Assembly: GCF_900114565.1 (NCBI RefSeq)
Contig: NZ_FOTM01000027.1
Coordinates: forward strand, 1-35,165
From: Leifsonia sp. CL147
GTDB lineage: Bacteria > Actinomycetota > Actinomycetes > Actinomycetales > Microbacteriaceae
Length of the DNA: 35,165 bases
Direction: 5' to 3'
The notes below the pieces were generated by a model that worked only from the letters and a program-made list of their open reading frames with translations, was not told the origin of the DNA and made no database searches. Made by a program: the position numbers and the translations under genes. This document shows positions 25,365-33,883 of this stretch, in pieces. Each line of letters opens with the position of its first letter. Positions within the stretch are counted from its first letter, which is position 1.

Positions 25365-25922
25365 ATGTCGATCGAGGTTCGACCGGTCAGGGACGGCGAT
25401 TTCTTCGCCTGGCTCGATGTCTACGCGAAGTATGCCGAGTTCTATGACACTCAGCTGACCGACCAGAAAGCCCTTCTGCTGTGGTCCTGGCTCACGGACG
25501 CGGATCACGAGGAGAACGGCTACGTGGCCGTCGATGGCGAACGCGTGCTCGGCCTCGCCCACGTGCGGGAGTTCGCCCGCCCGCTGGAAGGGGACCGAGG
25601 ACTGTTCCTCGACGACCTGTTCGTACTCGACAGCGAGCGGGGCCGGGGAGTGGGCGCCGCGCTCATCCAGAAGGCACGATCGCTCGCCGAGGAGCGCGGA
25701 CTCGGGGTGGTCCAGTGGATCACCGCGCAGGACAACACGACGGCGCAGAAGCTCTACGACGACGTCGCGACCCGCACATCGTGGGTCACCTACGAGATCG
25801 ATCTGACGAAATCCCGCACGAGCGGACAGGGCGGCGAACCGGCGGAGAGTGCCGGTGCGTCGGGCGGGCCGTCCGAGACCGGGGACGCAGAAGCGGCCCA
25901 CACGACGGCGGGCCGCGGCTGA
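25365..25922 (+). CDS. GNAT-family N-acetyltransferase (copy 2, extended)
   Basis: The 185-aa protein aligns with copy 1 over its first 150 residues, sharing EVRPV, FxWLDxYAxY, LAHVREFARPL, DDLFV and the TSWVTY end, which indicates a tandem duplication. Motif A is DDLFVLDSERGRGVGAALI. It then adds about 35 residues of Ser/Gly/Glu-rich tail. The ATG at 25365 has CGGAGGA five bases upstream. The stop overlaps the ATG of the next small gene (TGATG). The substrate is unknown. Confidence 0.92.
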   Translation: MSIEVRPVRDGDFFAWLDVYAKYAEFYDTQLTDQKALLLWSWLTDADHEENGYVAVDGERVLGLAHVREFARPLEGDRGLFLDDLFVLDSERGRGVGAALIQKARSLAEERGLGVVQWITAQDNTTAQKLYDDVATRTSWVTYEIDLTKSRTSGQGGEPAESAGASGGPSETGDAEAAHTTAGRG

Positions 25923-26194
25923 TGCAGCTCGGAACCCGCTGGGCCGTCGGAGAACAGGCCCCCGCCTCCCTGCCCGAGGTCGTCGCCTTCGCCGTGCAGA
26001 CGGTCGAGGAGGAGCTGGTCGCCACCGACGTCGAGACCACCGGCTGGAACTGGACGCTCACCTGGCTCGAGGCGAAGCCGGTCGTCACGCTCGACGACGG
26101 CACCGAGATCCACTACAACCCGCAGGAGGACTCGGCGACCATCACGCAGCCGGTCGAGGTCGACACGTCGGACTACGACGTGGACGAGGCGTAG
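25922..26194 (+). CDS. Small acidic protein of unknown function
   Basis: The 90-aa protein starts at the ATG overlapping the stop of acetyltransferase copy 2. It is acidic, with predicted beta strands (ATDVETTGWNWTLTWLEAKPVVTLDDGTEIHYNP) and a short Asp-rich end (DTSDYDVDEA). I recognise no domain. Close coupling with the acetyltransferase suggests it is a real gene and part of the valS operon. Confidence 0.72.
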   Translation: MQLGTRWAVGEQAPASLPEVVAFAVQTVEEELVATDVETTGWNWTLTWLEAKPVVTLDDGTEIHYNPQEDSATITQPVEVDTSDYDVDEA

Positions 26195-26253
26195 CGCGGG
26201 TCGACAGCTCGTACGCAGCCAGCTGACGCTGCCATCCGGCCACTCGGGTTGTC

Positions 26254-26259
26254 TAGGCT
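26254..26259 (+). promoter_or_regulatory. -10 box of a leaderless M3 peptidase transcript
   Basis: TAGGCT is followed by GAGGAG (6 nt) and ATG 26266. The GAGGAG is too close to serve as a normal ribosome site, so a leaderless start is the better reading. Confidence 0.5.
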
Positions 26260-26265
26260 GAGGAG

Positions 26266-28317
26266 ATGGCCGACACCGCAAATCCCTTCTTCTCGCCGAG
26301 TACGCTCCCCTACCAGCTGCCGCCCTTCGCGGAGATCCGGGATGAGCACTACCGGCCGGCCTTCGAGCATGGCTTCCAGGAGCAGCTGGCCGAGATCGAA
26401 GCGATCGTCACCTCCGACGAGCCCGCCACGTTCGAGAACACGATGCTCCCCCTGGAGCGGTCGGGTCAGACGCTCAGCCGGGTGGCGGAGGTCTTCTTCA
26501 ACAAGAGCTCCTCGGACAGCACCGACTTCACGAACGACCTGGAGGAGGAGATCGCTCCCCTCCTCTCCGCGCACCATGACGCCATCCGCCTGAATCCCGC
26601 GCTGTACGCGCGCATCGCGTCGCTTCACGAGCGCCTCGACGAGCTGGGGCTCGACGCGGAGTCGCGCTACCTCGTCGAGCGGTATCACACCGAGTTCACC
26701 CTCGCCGGCGCCGGGCTGGACGAGGCGGACAAGGAGCGGCTGCGCGAGTACAACCAACGCCTGTCCACCCTCACCACGCGCTTCGAGAAGAACCTCCTCG
26801 CCGACACCAACGACCTCGCCGTCGTGTTCGACTCCGCGGACGAGCTCGCGGGTCTCGGCGAAGGCGAGCTCTCCGCCGCCGCACAGGCGGCCGCCGATCG
26901 CGGACTCGACGGAAAGTACGTGGTCACCCTCGTGCTGCCCACCGGCCACCCGTGGCTCGCCGACCTCACGCGGCGGGAGGCGCGCGAACGCATCATGAGC
27001 GCCTCCCGTGCCCGAGGAATCCGCGGCGGGGACCACGACAACCGCGACCTCGTGCTCGAGATCACGCGGCTTCGCGCCGAGCGCGCCCGTCTGCTCGGCT
27101 TCGACACCCACGCCGCCTACGTCACAGCCGATCAGACCGCCCGCACGCCGGGGGCCGTCGCGGACATGCTCGGGCGACTCGCGCCGGCTGCCGCCCGCAA
27201 CGCCCGCGCCGAACAGGCCGACCTGCAGCGGCAGCTGGATGACCGCGCCGGCGAGGCGGACACGGTGCGGGCCTGGGACTGGGCGTACCTGACCGGTAAG
27301 GTCCGCGCCGAGAAGTACGACGTCGACCTGGCCGCGATGCGCCCCTACTTCGAAGCCGAACGCGTGCTGCACGATGGCGTGTTCTTCGCGGCGAACCGCC
27401 TCTACGGCCTCACCTTCGCCGAGCGCCCCGACCTCGTCGCGTACCACCCGGAGGCTCGCGTCTTCGAGGTCCGCAACGAGGACGGGTCGGAGCTGGGGCT
27501 CTACCTCCTCGACCTCTACACGCGCGACTCGAAACGCGGCGGCGCGTGGATGAACAACCTGGTCGCGCAGTCCGCTCTGCTCGACACGCCGACGGTCGTC
27601 GTCAACAACCTCAACGTGCCGAAGCCCGGCGCCGGCGAGCCGACACTCCTCACCTACGATGAGACGAACACGCTCTTCCACGAGTTCGGGCATGCGCTGC
27701 ACGGCCTGTTCGCCCGGGTCACGTATCCGAAGTTCGCCGGAACGAACGTCTTCCGCGACTTCGTCGAGTTCCCGAGCCAGGTCAACGAGATGTGGATGCT
27801 GTGGCCGGAAGTCCTCGAGAACTACGCCGTCCACTACACGACGGGCGAACGGATGCCGCAGGAGCTGGTCGATAAGTTGCACGCCTCGGAGTCGTTCAAC
27901 CAGGGCTTCGCGACGAGCGAGTACCTCGCCGCCGTCCTGCTCGACCAGGCATGGCACCGCATCACCGCCGATGACACGGTCACCGATGTTCCGGCCTTCG
28001 AGGCGGACGCTCTGACGAGCGTCGGCCTCGACAATCCCGCCGTGCCGCCGCGCTACTCGAGCACCTACTTCGCGCACACGTTCTCCGGTGGCTACGACGC
28101 CGGCTACTACTCGTACATCTGGAGCGAGGTACTCGACGCCGACACGGTCGAGTGGTTCCGTGAGAACGGTGGGCTGACCAGGGCCAACGGCGATCGCTTC
28201 CGCTCACGGCTGCTCGGCGTCGGAGGCTCCAAGGATCCGCTCAAGGCGTACCGCGACTTCCGCGGACGGGATGCGGAGATCGAGCCGCTGCTCAAGCGCC
28301 GCGGCCTGAACGGCTGA
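26266..28317 (+). CDS. M3-family metallopeptidase (peptidyl-dipeptidase Dcp type)
   Basis: This 683-aa zinc peptidase degrades short peptides in the cytoplasm. The active-site HEFGH (472-476) sits in NTLFHEFGHALHGLFARV, and FVEFPSQVNEMW downstream supplies the third zinc ligand. NPFFSPSTLPYQLPPF at the N-terminus and the all-helical N-terminal half fit Dcp and related oligopeptidases. No signal peptide is seen. It follows the valS group but probably has its own leaderless promoter, and it converges on clpX, whose stop codon lies 18 bp away. Confidence 0.96.
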   Translation: MADTANPFFSPSTLPYQLPPFAEIRDEHYRPAFEHGFQEQLAEIEAIVTSDEPATFENTMLPLERSGQTLSRVAEVFFNKSSSDSTDFTNDLEEEIAPLLSAHHDAIRLNPALYARIASLHERLDELGLDAESRYLVERYHTEFTLAGAGLDEADKERLREYNQRLSTLTTRFEKNLLADTNDLAVVFDSADELAGLGEGELSAAAQAAADRGLDGKYVVTLVLPTGHPWLADLTRREARERIMSASRARGIRGGDHDNRDLVLEITRLRAERARLLGFDTHAAYVTADQTARTPGAVADMLGRLAPAAARNARAEQADLQRQLDDRAGEADTVRAWDWAYLTGKVRAEKYDVDLAAMRPYFEAERVLHDGVFFAANRLYGLTFAERPDLVAYHPEARVFEVRNEDGSELGLYLLDLYTRDSKRGGAWMNNLVAQSALLDTPTVVVNNLNVPKPGAGEPTLLTYDETNTLFHEFGHALHGLFARVTYPKFAGTNVFRDFVEFPSQVNEMWMLWPEVLENYAVHYTTGERMPQELVDKLHASESFNQGFATSEYLAAVLLDQAWHRITADDTVTDVPAFEADALTSVGLDNPAVPPRYSSTYFAHTFSGGYDAGYYSYIWSEVLDADTVEWFRENGGLTRANGDRFRSRLLGVGGSKDPLKAYRDFRGRDAEIEPLLKRRGLNG

Positions 28318-28326
28318 GCTACCGGC

Positions 28327-28343
28327 CGGCCTGGATCAGGCCG
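28327..28343. terminator. Short hairpin between the M3 peptidase gene and clpX
   Basis: CGGCCTG-GAT-CAGGCCG forms a 7-bp stem with a 3-nt loop. It overlaps the clpX stop codon at 28336-28338 and follows the peptidase stop by about 10 bp. A shared transcript end is plausible, but the stem is short. Confidence 0.45.
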
Positions 28344-29610
28344 ACTTCTCCTCGCGACGCGGACGATGCGGGACGATGGTCGGCGCTGCGTTCTCGAGCA
28401 CCACCTCCTTCGTCACGACCACCCGGGCCACCTCGGAGCTGGACGGCACCTCGAACATGATCGGGCCGAGCACCTCCTCCATGATGGCGCGGAGCCCGCG
28501 TGCACCGGTCTTGCGAAGCACGGCCAGGTCGGCGATGGACTCGAGAGCGTCGTGCTCGAACTCGAGCTGCACGCCGTCGAGCTCGAACATCCGCTGATAC
28601 TGCCGGACCAGCGCGTTCTTCGGCTCGCTGAGGATCTGCATGAGCGCATCCTGGTCGAGCGGCGTCACGGTGGTCACGACCGGGAGGCGGCCGATGAACT
28701 CCGGGATCAGACCGAACTTGTGCAGGTCCTCCGGCAGGACCTCGCTGAAGAGGTTGATGTCATCGCCCTTGGAGTGCAGCGGGGCGCCGAAGCCGATGCC
28801 CTTCTTGCCGGCCCGCGAGGAGATGATCTCTTCGAGGCCCGCGAACGCGCCGGCCACGATGAAGAGCACGTTCGTGGTGTCGATCTGAATGAATTCCTGA
28901 TGGGGATGCTTGCGGCCGCCCTGCGGGGGAACCGAGGCGACAGTACCCTCCAGGATCTTCAGCAGCGCCTGCTGCACGCCCTCGCCGGACACGTCCCTCG
29001 TGATCGACGGGTTCTCGGCCTTGCGGGCGATCTTGTCGACCTCGTCGATGTAGATGATGCCGGTCTCAGCGCGCTTGACGTCGTAGTCCGCTGCCTGGAT
29101 GAGCTTCAGCAGGATGTTCTCGACGTCTTCGCCTACGTAGCCGGCCTCCGTCAGCGCCGTGGCATCCGCTACGGCGAACGGCACGTTGAGCCGGCGGGCG
29201 AGCGTCTGCGCGAGGTAGGTCTTGCCGCATCCGGTCGGGCCGATCAGCAGGATGTTGGACTTCGCGATCTCGACGTCGTCCATCGCATCGGCAGCCGTGA
29301 TGGTCTGCTTGGCACGAACCCGCTTGTAGTGGTTGTAGACCGCCACGGCCAGAGCCCGCTTGGCCGCCTCCTGGCCGATGACGTACTCCTCCAGGAACCC
29401 GAAGATCTCCTTCGGCTTCGGAAGGTCGAACTCGCTCGACGCCTCCTCGCCCGCCTCGGCGAGCCGCTCCTCGATGATCTCGTTGCAGAGCTCGACGCAT
29501 TCGTCGCAGATGTACACGCCTGGACCGGCGATCAGCTGCTGCACCTGCTTCTGGCTCTTGCCGCAGAAGGAACACTTGAGCAGATCGGCGCTTTCCCCGA
29601 TGCGTGCCAT
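28336..29610 (-). CDS. clpX: ATP-dependent Clp protease ATP-binding subunit ClpX
   Basis: ClpX unfolds tagged proteins and feeds them to ClpP. The 424-aa protein has the N-terminal zinc domain (C13, C16, C35, C38), Walker A GPTGCGKT (124-131), the GYVG pore loop ([13 protein letters not shown]), Walker [12 protein letters not shown], the RKH loop (GGRKHPHQ), and the IGF loop that docks on ClpP (KKGIGFGAP). The ATG at 29610 has GGGGAGAGGG just upstream, and a -10 TAGGCT lies at 29645-29650 on the minus strand. It is separated from clpP1-clpP2 by an ATPase gene. Confidence 0.98.
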   Translation of the reverse strand: MARIGESADLLKCSFCGKSQKQVQQLIAGPGVYICDECVELCNEIIEERLAEAGEEASSEFDLPKPKEIFGFLEEYVIGQEAAKRALAVAVYNHYKRVRAKQTITAADAMDDVEIAKSNILLIGPTGCGKTYLAQTLARRLNVPFAVADATALTEAGYVGEDVENILLKLIQAADYDVKRAETGIIYIDEVDKIARKAENPSITRDVSGEGVQQALLKILEGTVASVPPQGGRKHPHQEFIQIDTTNVLFIVAGAFAGLEEIISSRAGKKGIGFGAPLHSKGDDINLFSEVLPEDLHKFGLIPEFIGRLPVVTTVTPLDQDALMQILSEPKNALVRQYQRMFELDGVQLEFEHDALESIADLAVLRKTGARGLRAIMEEVLGPIMFEVPSSSEVARVVVTKEVVLENAAPTIVPHRPRREEKSA

Positions 29611-29644
29611 CCCTCTCCCCACCTTCGTCGTGTCTGTTCCGTCG

Positions 29645-29650
29645 AGCCTA
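29645..29650 (-). promoter_or_regulatory. Probable -10 box of clpX
   Basis: TAGGCT on the minus strand would start RNA near 29638, about 28 nt before the ATG. A small hairpin TCTGCT-CGC-AGCAGA (29706-29720) after the ATPase stop may end the preceding message, so clpX is probably transcribed on its own. Confidence 0.5.
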
Positions 29651-29746
29651 ACCCGCGCTGCCGACAATGGCGCGCACCTCGCACCTAATTGCTTCACGCG
29701 GCGATTCTGCTCGCAGCAGATCGGTCCGGTTCCTAGAGCGTCCAGG

Positions 29747-30490
29747 TCACAGCAGGTGACGGAAGTAGCGCTCGGGTGCGTCCAGGAACGACCGCCAGTG
29801 CGTGACGATCTCCAGGTCCTCCCACCGCGACTCGCGCATCCCCCACTCGCCCAGCTCCAGGATGTGCGCTCCGGGCAGCGCGGCCAGGATCGGCGAGTGC
29901 GTCGCGCACAGCACCTGCGTGCCGCGTCGCACCATGTCGTTCAGCTCGGAGAGCCACGTGAGGGTGGATCCGAACGAGAGCGCCGCCTCGGGCTCGTCCA
30001 GGCAGGCGAAGCCGGTGACGTGGAACGGGTTGTTGAGCTTGTTGACCAGGAGATCGTTGAACGACTCGCCGTGGCTGAGGGAGTGGAGGTGCCCGCCCGG
30101 GCCGCCCAGCGACTCCAGGTAGGTGTAGTACCCGTGCATCGTCTCGGCGCGGAGGAAGAAGCCCCACTTGGGCGTTCCGAGGCTGCGTTCCGTGCGCAGC
30201 CAGCCGCCGAGCGGCGACTCGCTGGGTCGCGTGACGTGCGACCCGTTCGTGCTGCCGCCCTCCGGCGGCATCCCGTATGCCGTCGCGATGCCCTCGATGA
30301 TGGTCGACTTGCCGCTCCCGTTCTCGCCCACCAGGAAGGTCACGCCATGCGGCAGTTCCAAGCCCTCGCTCAGCAACTGGGCGACGGCCGGGATCGACGC
30401 CGGCCAGACCGACGGGTCGAAGACCGCCTCCGGGTCGGCGTAGAGACGACGAACGGGGCGGTCATCGAAGAGACCGCCCCGTTCCGCCAT
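29747..30490 (-). CDS. Stand-alone ABC-type ATPase (AAA_21/AAA_23-like)
   Basis: The 247-aa soluble protein has Walker [11 protein letters not shown] (54-63), an ABC signature-like LSHGES, Walker [10 protein letters not shown] and the H-loop ATHSP. There is no transport membrane domain, so it belongs with the small RecF/SMC-like ATPases of unknown role. It lies 13 bp after clpP2. Its ATG at 30490 has no ribosome site, but TAGCCT (30498-30503) sits 7 nt upstream, a possible leaderless start. A 13-bp hairpin covers the first codons. Position suggests a link with Clp function, but this is only inference. Confidence 0.88.
   Translation of the reverse strand: MAERGGLFDDRPVRRLYADPEAVFDPSVWPASIPAVAQLLSEGLELPHGVTFLVGENGSGKSTIIEGIATAYGMPPEGGSTNGSHVTRPSESPLGGWLRTERSLGTPKWGFFLRAETMHGYYTYLESLGGPGGHLHSLSHGESFNDLLVNKLNNPFHVTGFACLDEPEAALSFGSTLTWLSELNDMVRRGTQVLCATHSPILAALPGAHILELGEWGMRESRWEDLEIVTHWRSFLDAPERYFRHLL
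30451..30484 (-). terminator. 13-bp hairpin after clpP2, within the first codons of the ATPase gene
   Basis: GAACGGGGCGGTC and its exact reverse complement (30451-30463 and 30472-30484) flank an 8-nt loop. It lies 20 bp after the clpP2 stop, so it probably ends or attenuates the clpP1-clpP2 message. It also encodes residues of the ATPase N-terminus ([11 protein letters not shown]). Confidence 0.6.
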
Positions 30491-30503
30491 GCAGCGAAGG
30501 CTA

Positions 30504-31172
30504 CTACTTGACCAGTGCCGGCAGCTGCTTGCGGCTGGTGAGCACCTGGTCGATCAGGCCGTACTCGAGGGCCTCGTCCGCTGACAGGATCTTGTCGCGG
30601 TCGATGTCCTTGTTGACCTGCTCCACCGAGCGGTTGGAGTGCCGCGAGAGCGTCTCCTCCAGCCAGGTGCGCATGCGCATGATCTCGTTCGCCTGGATCT
30701 CGATGTCCGACGCCTGGCCCTGGCCGGCCTCGCCGACGGCGGGCTGGTGGATCAGGATGCGCGCGTTCGGCAGCGCCAGGCGCTTGCCCGGCGTGCCGGC
30801 GGCGGTCAGCACAGCGGCGGCCGAGGCGGCCTGGCCGAGCACGACCGTCTGGATCTGCGGACGGATGTACAGCATCGTGTCGTAGATCGCCGTCATCGCG
30901 GTGAACGAGCCACCGGGCGAGTTGATGTACATGACAATGTCGCGGTCCGGGTCCTGGCTCTCGAGCACGAGGAGCTGGGCCATGATGTCGTCGGCCGAGG
31001 CGTCATCCACCTGGACGCCGAGGAAGATGATGCGGTCCTCGAAGAGCTTCGCGTACGGGTCCTGCCGCTTGTAGCCGTAGGCCGTGCGCTCCTCGAAGCT
31101 GGGGAGGATGTAGCGGGCGCCGGGCGCCTGGACGCCACCGAAGGCCTGACCGCCGAGCATTGGAGTGTTCAT
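30504..31172 (-). CDS. clpP2: ClpP protease subunit 2
   Basis: The 222-aa serine peptidase subunit works with ClpP1 in the mixed ClpP1P2 ring of Actinobacteria. The catalytic triad is visible: S117 in GQAASAAAVLT, H142 in ARILIHQPAVG, and the Asp in NKDIDRDK. The N-terminal extension (ARYILPSFEERTAYGYKRQDP) is typical of the second actinobacterial ClpP. The ATG at 31172 is 31 bp after the clpP1 stop, so the two form an operon. The gene ends with TAG-TAG. Confidence 0.97.
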   Translation of the reverse strand: MNTPMLGGQAFGGVQAPGARYILPSFEERTAYGYKRQDPYAKLFEDRIIFLGVQVDDASADDIMAQLLVLESQDPDRDIVMYINSPGGSFTAMTAIYDTMLYIRPQIQTVVLGQAASAAAVLTAAGTPGKRLALPNARILIHQPAVGEAGQGQASDIEIQANEIMRMRTWLEETLSRHSNRSVEQVNKDIDRDKILSADEALEYGLIDQVLTSRKQLPALVK

Positions 31173-31203
31173 TGAAGTTTGTCCTTGTCCTTCCAGCGGC
31201 CTG

Positions 31204-31797
31204 CTACTTGGATCCCGCGTCGGTGCCGCCGCCGCCGGAGACGTCGAGCGCCGATTCGCGGATGTGGTCGACGAATCCGTACTCCAGCGCCTCCTGGGCG
31301 GTGAACCAGCGGTCGCGGTCTCCGTCGGCGTTGACCTGCTCGACGGACTTGCCCGTCGCCTCCGCCGTGATCTCGGCCAGGCGGTTCTTCATGTCGACGA
31401 TCAGCTGAGCCTGAGTCTGGATGTCGCTGGCGGTCCCGCCGAAGCCGCCGTGCGGCTGGTGCAGCAGAACGCGCGCGTTCGGGGTGATGTAGCGCTTGCC
31501 CTTCGTGCCGGACGTGAGGAGCAGCTGCCCCATCGACGCCGCCATGCCGATCCCGACGGTGACGATGTCGTTCGGGACGAACTGCATCGTGTCGTAGATG
31601 GCCATACCGGCGGTGATCGACCCGCCCGGAGAGTTGATGTAGAGGTAGATGTCCCGCTTGGGGTCCTCTGCGGCCAGGAGCAGCAGCTTCGCGGCGATCT
31701 CGTTCGCGTTCTCGTCCCGGACCTCAGAACCGAGCCAGATGATGCGGTCCTTCAGCAGTCTGTCGAACACGCTGGGCTGGAAACCCATGTCGGCCAT
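31204..31797 (-). CDS. clpP1: ClpP protease subunit 1
   Basis: The 197-aa peptidase subunit has S88 in [14 protein letters not shown]113 in [10 protein letters not shown], and the Asp in the GDRDRW motif. Start ATG 31797 has GGAG five bases upstream. It is upstream of clpP2 and downstream of tig, the usual actinobacterial order, and appears to have its own promoter (TAGATT, 31830-31835). The C-terminal tail is Gly-rich. Confidence 0.97.
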   Translation of the reverse strand: MADMGFQPSVFDRLLKDRIIWLGSEVRDENANEIAAKLLLLAAEDPKRDIYLYINSPGGSITAGMAIYDTMQFVPNDIVTVGIGMAASMGQLLLTSGTKGKRYITPNARVLLHQPHGGFGGTASDIQTQAQLIVDMKNRLAEITAEATGKSVEQVNADGDRDRWFTAQEALEYGFVDHIRESALDVSGGGGTDAGSK

Positions 31798-31829
31798 ATT
31801 CGCTCCATTTCCTTTGTCGCTTGGGATCG

Positions 31830-31835
31830 AATCTA
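31830..31835 (-). promoter_or_regulatory. Probable -10 box of clpP1-clpP2
   Basis: TAGATT on the minus strand lies about 33 bp before the clpP1 ATG. The gap to the tig stop (about 200 bp) and the hairpin after tig support separate transcription. Confidence 0.45.
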
Positions 31836-31945
31836 TCGGAGTGCCGAGCGCATTTCGGTGCTGTTCGCCCTCGGCAGAGTGCGGCGCCCGCACGGGGGCG
31901 GTCGTCGCCGGCGTCCCCTCCTTCGGTGCGGGCCCGGGACGCACG

Positions 31946-31981
31946 GAAGCCGGGCCACGCGGAGTGCGTGGGCCCGGCTTC
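31946..31981 (-). terminator. Terminator hairpin after tig
   Basis: GAAGCCGGGCC-ACGC pairs with GCGT-GGGCCCGGCTTC, a 15-bp stem with one bulged base and a 5-nt loop, starting 20 bp after the tig stop. No T run follows. Confidence 0.7.
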
Positions 31982-32001
31982 GGTGTGAGTTCCGGCGACG
32001 G

Positions 32002-33447
32002 TTACTGAGCGCCGGCCTTCTTCTTGGTGGAGCGCTTCTTGGGCTTCTCGTCGGCGGCCGGAGCCTCGTCGGCGGTGGCCTCTGGCGTCTCGTCGGCAGC
32101 GGCGTCGGCCTGCGGCGCGTCCGTCTGCGGCTCGTCCGTCTGCGGCTCGTCGGTGTGGGGCTCCTCCGCGTCGGCGATGGCCGTGAACTCGGCCAGGTCG
32201 ACCGGCTTGCCGTTGCTGTCGACGACCTTCACCTTGCCGAGGACGATCGCGAGCGCCTTGTTGCGGGCGACTTCGCCGACCATCGACGGGATCTGGCCGT
32301 TCTCCGAGAGGATCTTCACGAACTCGTTCGGGTCCATCCCGTACTGGGCGGCTCCCTGCACGAGGTACTGCGTGAGCTCGTCCTGGCTGACCTTGACGTC
32401 GTTCTGCTGCGCGACCTCGTCGAGGAGGATCTGCGTGCGGAAGGTCTTCTCGCTGGACTCGGTCACCTCGGCGCGGTGGACGTCGTCCTCGAGGCGGTTC
32501 TCCTGCTCCAGGTGGCGGTGCACCTCGTCCTCGACGAGCTGCGCCGGGACCGGGATCTCGACCAGCTCGAGGAGCTTGTCGACCAGCTGGTCGCGGGCCG
32601 ACGTGCCCTGCGCGAAGACCTTCGAGCGCTCGACCTGGCCGCGGAGGCTCTGACGCAGCTCTCCGATGGTGTCGAACTCGCTGGCGATCTGGGCGAAGTC
32701 GTCGTCGGCCTCGGGGAGCTCGCGCTCCTTGACGGCGTTCAGCGTGACGGTGATCTGTGCGTTCTCACCCTCGTGGTCGCCGCCCATGAGCGGTGCCTCG
32801 AACGTGGTGGTCTCGCCGGCGGTGAGCGTGTCGAGCGCCTCGTCGATGCCTTCGATGAGCTCGCCCGAACCGATCTCGTACGAGATGTTCGCTGCGGTGT
32901 CGACCTCCTCGTCGCCGATCACGGCGACCAGGTCGATCTGGGCGAAGTCGCCCTGCTTGGCGGGACGGTCCACCGTGACGAGGGTGCCGAAGCGGCTGCG
33001 GAGCTGGTCCAGCTCCTCCTCGACGTCGTCGACGCCGACCTCGGCCGCATCCACCGTGATGGTGATGTCGTCGAAGTCGGGGAGGGCCACCTCGGGGCGC
33101 ACATCCACCTCGATGGTGAGGAGCAGGTCGCCCGAGAAGTCCTTCTCGTTCGGCCACTCCGTGATGTCCGCCTCCGGGCGGCCGAGGGGACGCACGTCGT
33201 TCTCCTCCACCGCGAGGCGGTAGAAGCCGTCGAGGCCCTCGTTGACCGCGTGCTCCAGGACGGCGGCCTTGCCGACCCGCTGGTCGATGATGGGCGGCGG
33301 CACCTTGCCCTTGCGGAAACCGGGGATGGTCACCTGCTCGGCGATGTGCTCGTACGCGTGCTTGATGGAAGGCTCCAGCTCCTCCGGCGTCACCGAGATG
33401 GTGAGCTTGGTGCGGGTGGGGCTGAGCTTCTCGACCGTGGTCTTCAC
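32002..33447 (-). CDS. tig: Trigger factor
   Basis: This ribosome-bound chaperone and prolyl isomerase meets nascent chains at the tunnel exit. The 481-aa protein begins [17 protein letters not shown] (GTG start at 33447), and the ribosome-binding signature [17 protein letters not shown] lies at about 44-60. An FKBP-type domain follows ([18 protein letters not shown]), then the helical C-terminal domain. The end is a charged low-complexity tail with TDEPQ repeats and a basic [12 protein letters not shown] tip. AGGAG is 12 nt from the GTG, rather far. tRNA-Pro lies 60 bp upstream on the same strand. Confidence 0.97.
   Translation of the reverse strand: MKTTVEKLSPTRTKLTISVTPEELEPSIKHAYEHIAEQVTIPGFRKGKVPPPIIDQRVGKAAVLEHAVNEGLDGFYRLAVEENDVRPLGRPEADITEWPNEKDFSGDLLLTIEVDVRPEVALPDFDDITITVDAAEVGVDDVEEELDQLRSRFGTLVTVDRPAKQGDFAQIDLVAVIGDEEVDTAANISYEIGSGELIEGIDEALDTLTAGETTTFEAPLMGGDHEGENAQITVTLNAVKERELPEADDDFAQIASEFDTIGELRQSLRGQVERSKVFAQGTSARDQLVDKLLELVEIPVPAQLVEDEVHRHLEQENRLEDDVHRAEVTESSEKTFRTQILLDEVAQQNDVKVSQDELTQYLVQGAAQYGMDPNEFVKILSENGQIPSMVGEVARNKALAIVLGKVKVVDSNGKPVDLAEFTAIADAEEPHTDEPQTDEPQTDAPQADAAADETPEATADEAPAADEKPKKRSTKKKAGAQ
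32110..32169. repeat. 15-bp tandem repeat (4 units) in the tig tail
   Basis: CTGCGGCGCGTCCGT, CTGCGGCTCGTCCGT, CTGCGGCTCGTCGGT and a diverged fourth unit encode the TDEPQ-type repeats of the tail on the minus strand. Confidence 0.88.
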
Positions 33448-33507
33448 GATGTCTGGGTTCTCCTGAATGTTCGAACGGTGGTCTTCTCGCAAGGAACGAG
33501 GTCCTCG

Positions 33508-33582
33508 TCGGGGCGACAGGATTCGAACCTGCGACCTCCCGCTCCCAAAGCGGGCGCTCTAGCCAAGCTGAGCTACGCCCCG
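33508..33582 (-). tRNA. tRNA-Pro (anticodon TGG)
   Basis: The minus strand gives a cloverleaf with acceptor stem CGGGGCG/CGCCCCG, anticodon stem CCCGC/GCGGG around TTTGGGA (anticodon TGG), and T arm GCAGGTTCGAATCCTGT. Discriminator A; CCA is not encoded. A -10-like TAGACT lies at 33611-33616. Confidence 0.96.
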
Positions 33583-33701
33583 GCTTCAACGGTGCGAAAG
33601 ACCAGGGGCAAGTCTACTGCACGCGGGGTGCCGCGCGCGTGTACTACGATGGTCGACGGCCGCAGCATGGAACGCGGCCACGGCGCCGCAGCAGCGGCCC
33701 C

Positions 33702-33775
33702 GGGGATGTAGCTCAATGGTAGAGCCTCAGTCTTCCAAACTGATTACGCGGGTTCGATTCCCGTCATCCCCTCCA
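33702..33775 (+). tRNA. tRNA-Gly (anticodon TCC)
   Basis: Acceptor stem GGGGATG/CATCCCC, D arm GCTCAATGGTAGAGC, anticodon stem TCAGT/ACTGA with loop CTTCCAA (anticodon TCC), T arm GCGGGTTCGATTCCCGT. Discriminator T with encoded CCA. A -10-like TACGAT lies at 33645-33650. The 3' end borders DNA of lower GC with a TIR gene, so it may have served as an integration site. Confidence 0.96.
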
Positions 33776-33871
33776 TTACGGACACTGAGCGAGCGGCCCA
33801 TCGAGCGAAACGCTCCGGAACGCGATCCCCGTCAAAACCCCGTGTTGATTACCTTCCCTCGTTGACCGTGG

Positions 33872-33877
33872 CATGCT
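33872..33877 (+). promoter_or_regulatory. Possible -10 box of a leaderless TIR transcript
   Basis: CATGCT is followed by 6 nt (TCGAGC) and ATG 33884. No ribosome-binding sequence is seen before the ATG. TTGATT and TTGACC occur upstream but not at standard -35 spacing. Confidence 0.4.
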
Positions 33878-33883
33878 TCGAGC

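Noticed and set aside
31815-31831. ClgR-like site upstream of clpP1
   Set aside because: TGTCGCTTGGGATCGAA partly resembles the actinobacterial ClgR box, but one half is imperfect and it lies downstream of the probable -10, the wrong place for an activator.
33753-33775. Integration site repeat (attL/attR) using the tRNA-Gly 3' end
   Set aside because: The tRNA 3' end is a plausible attachment site, but no second copy of its last bases was found to the right within the window and no integrase is present.
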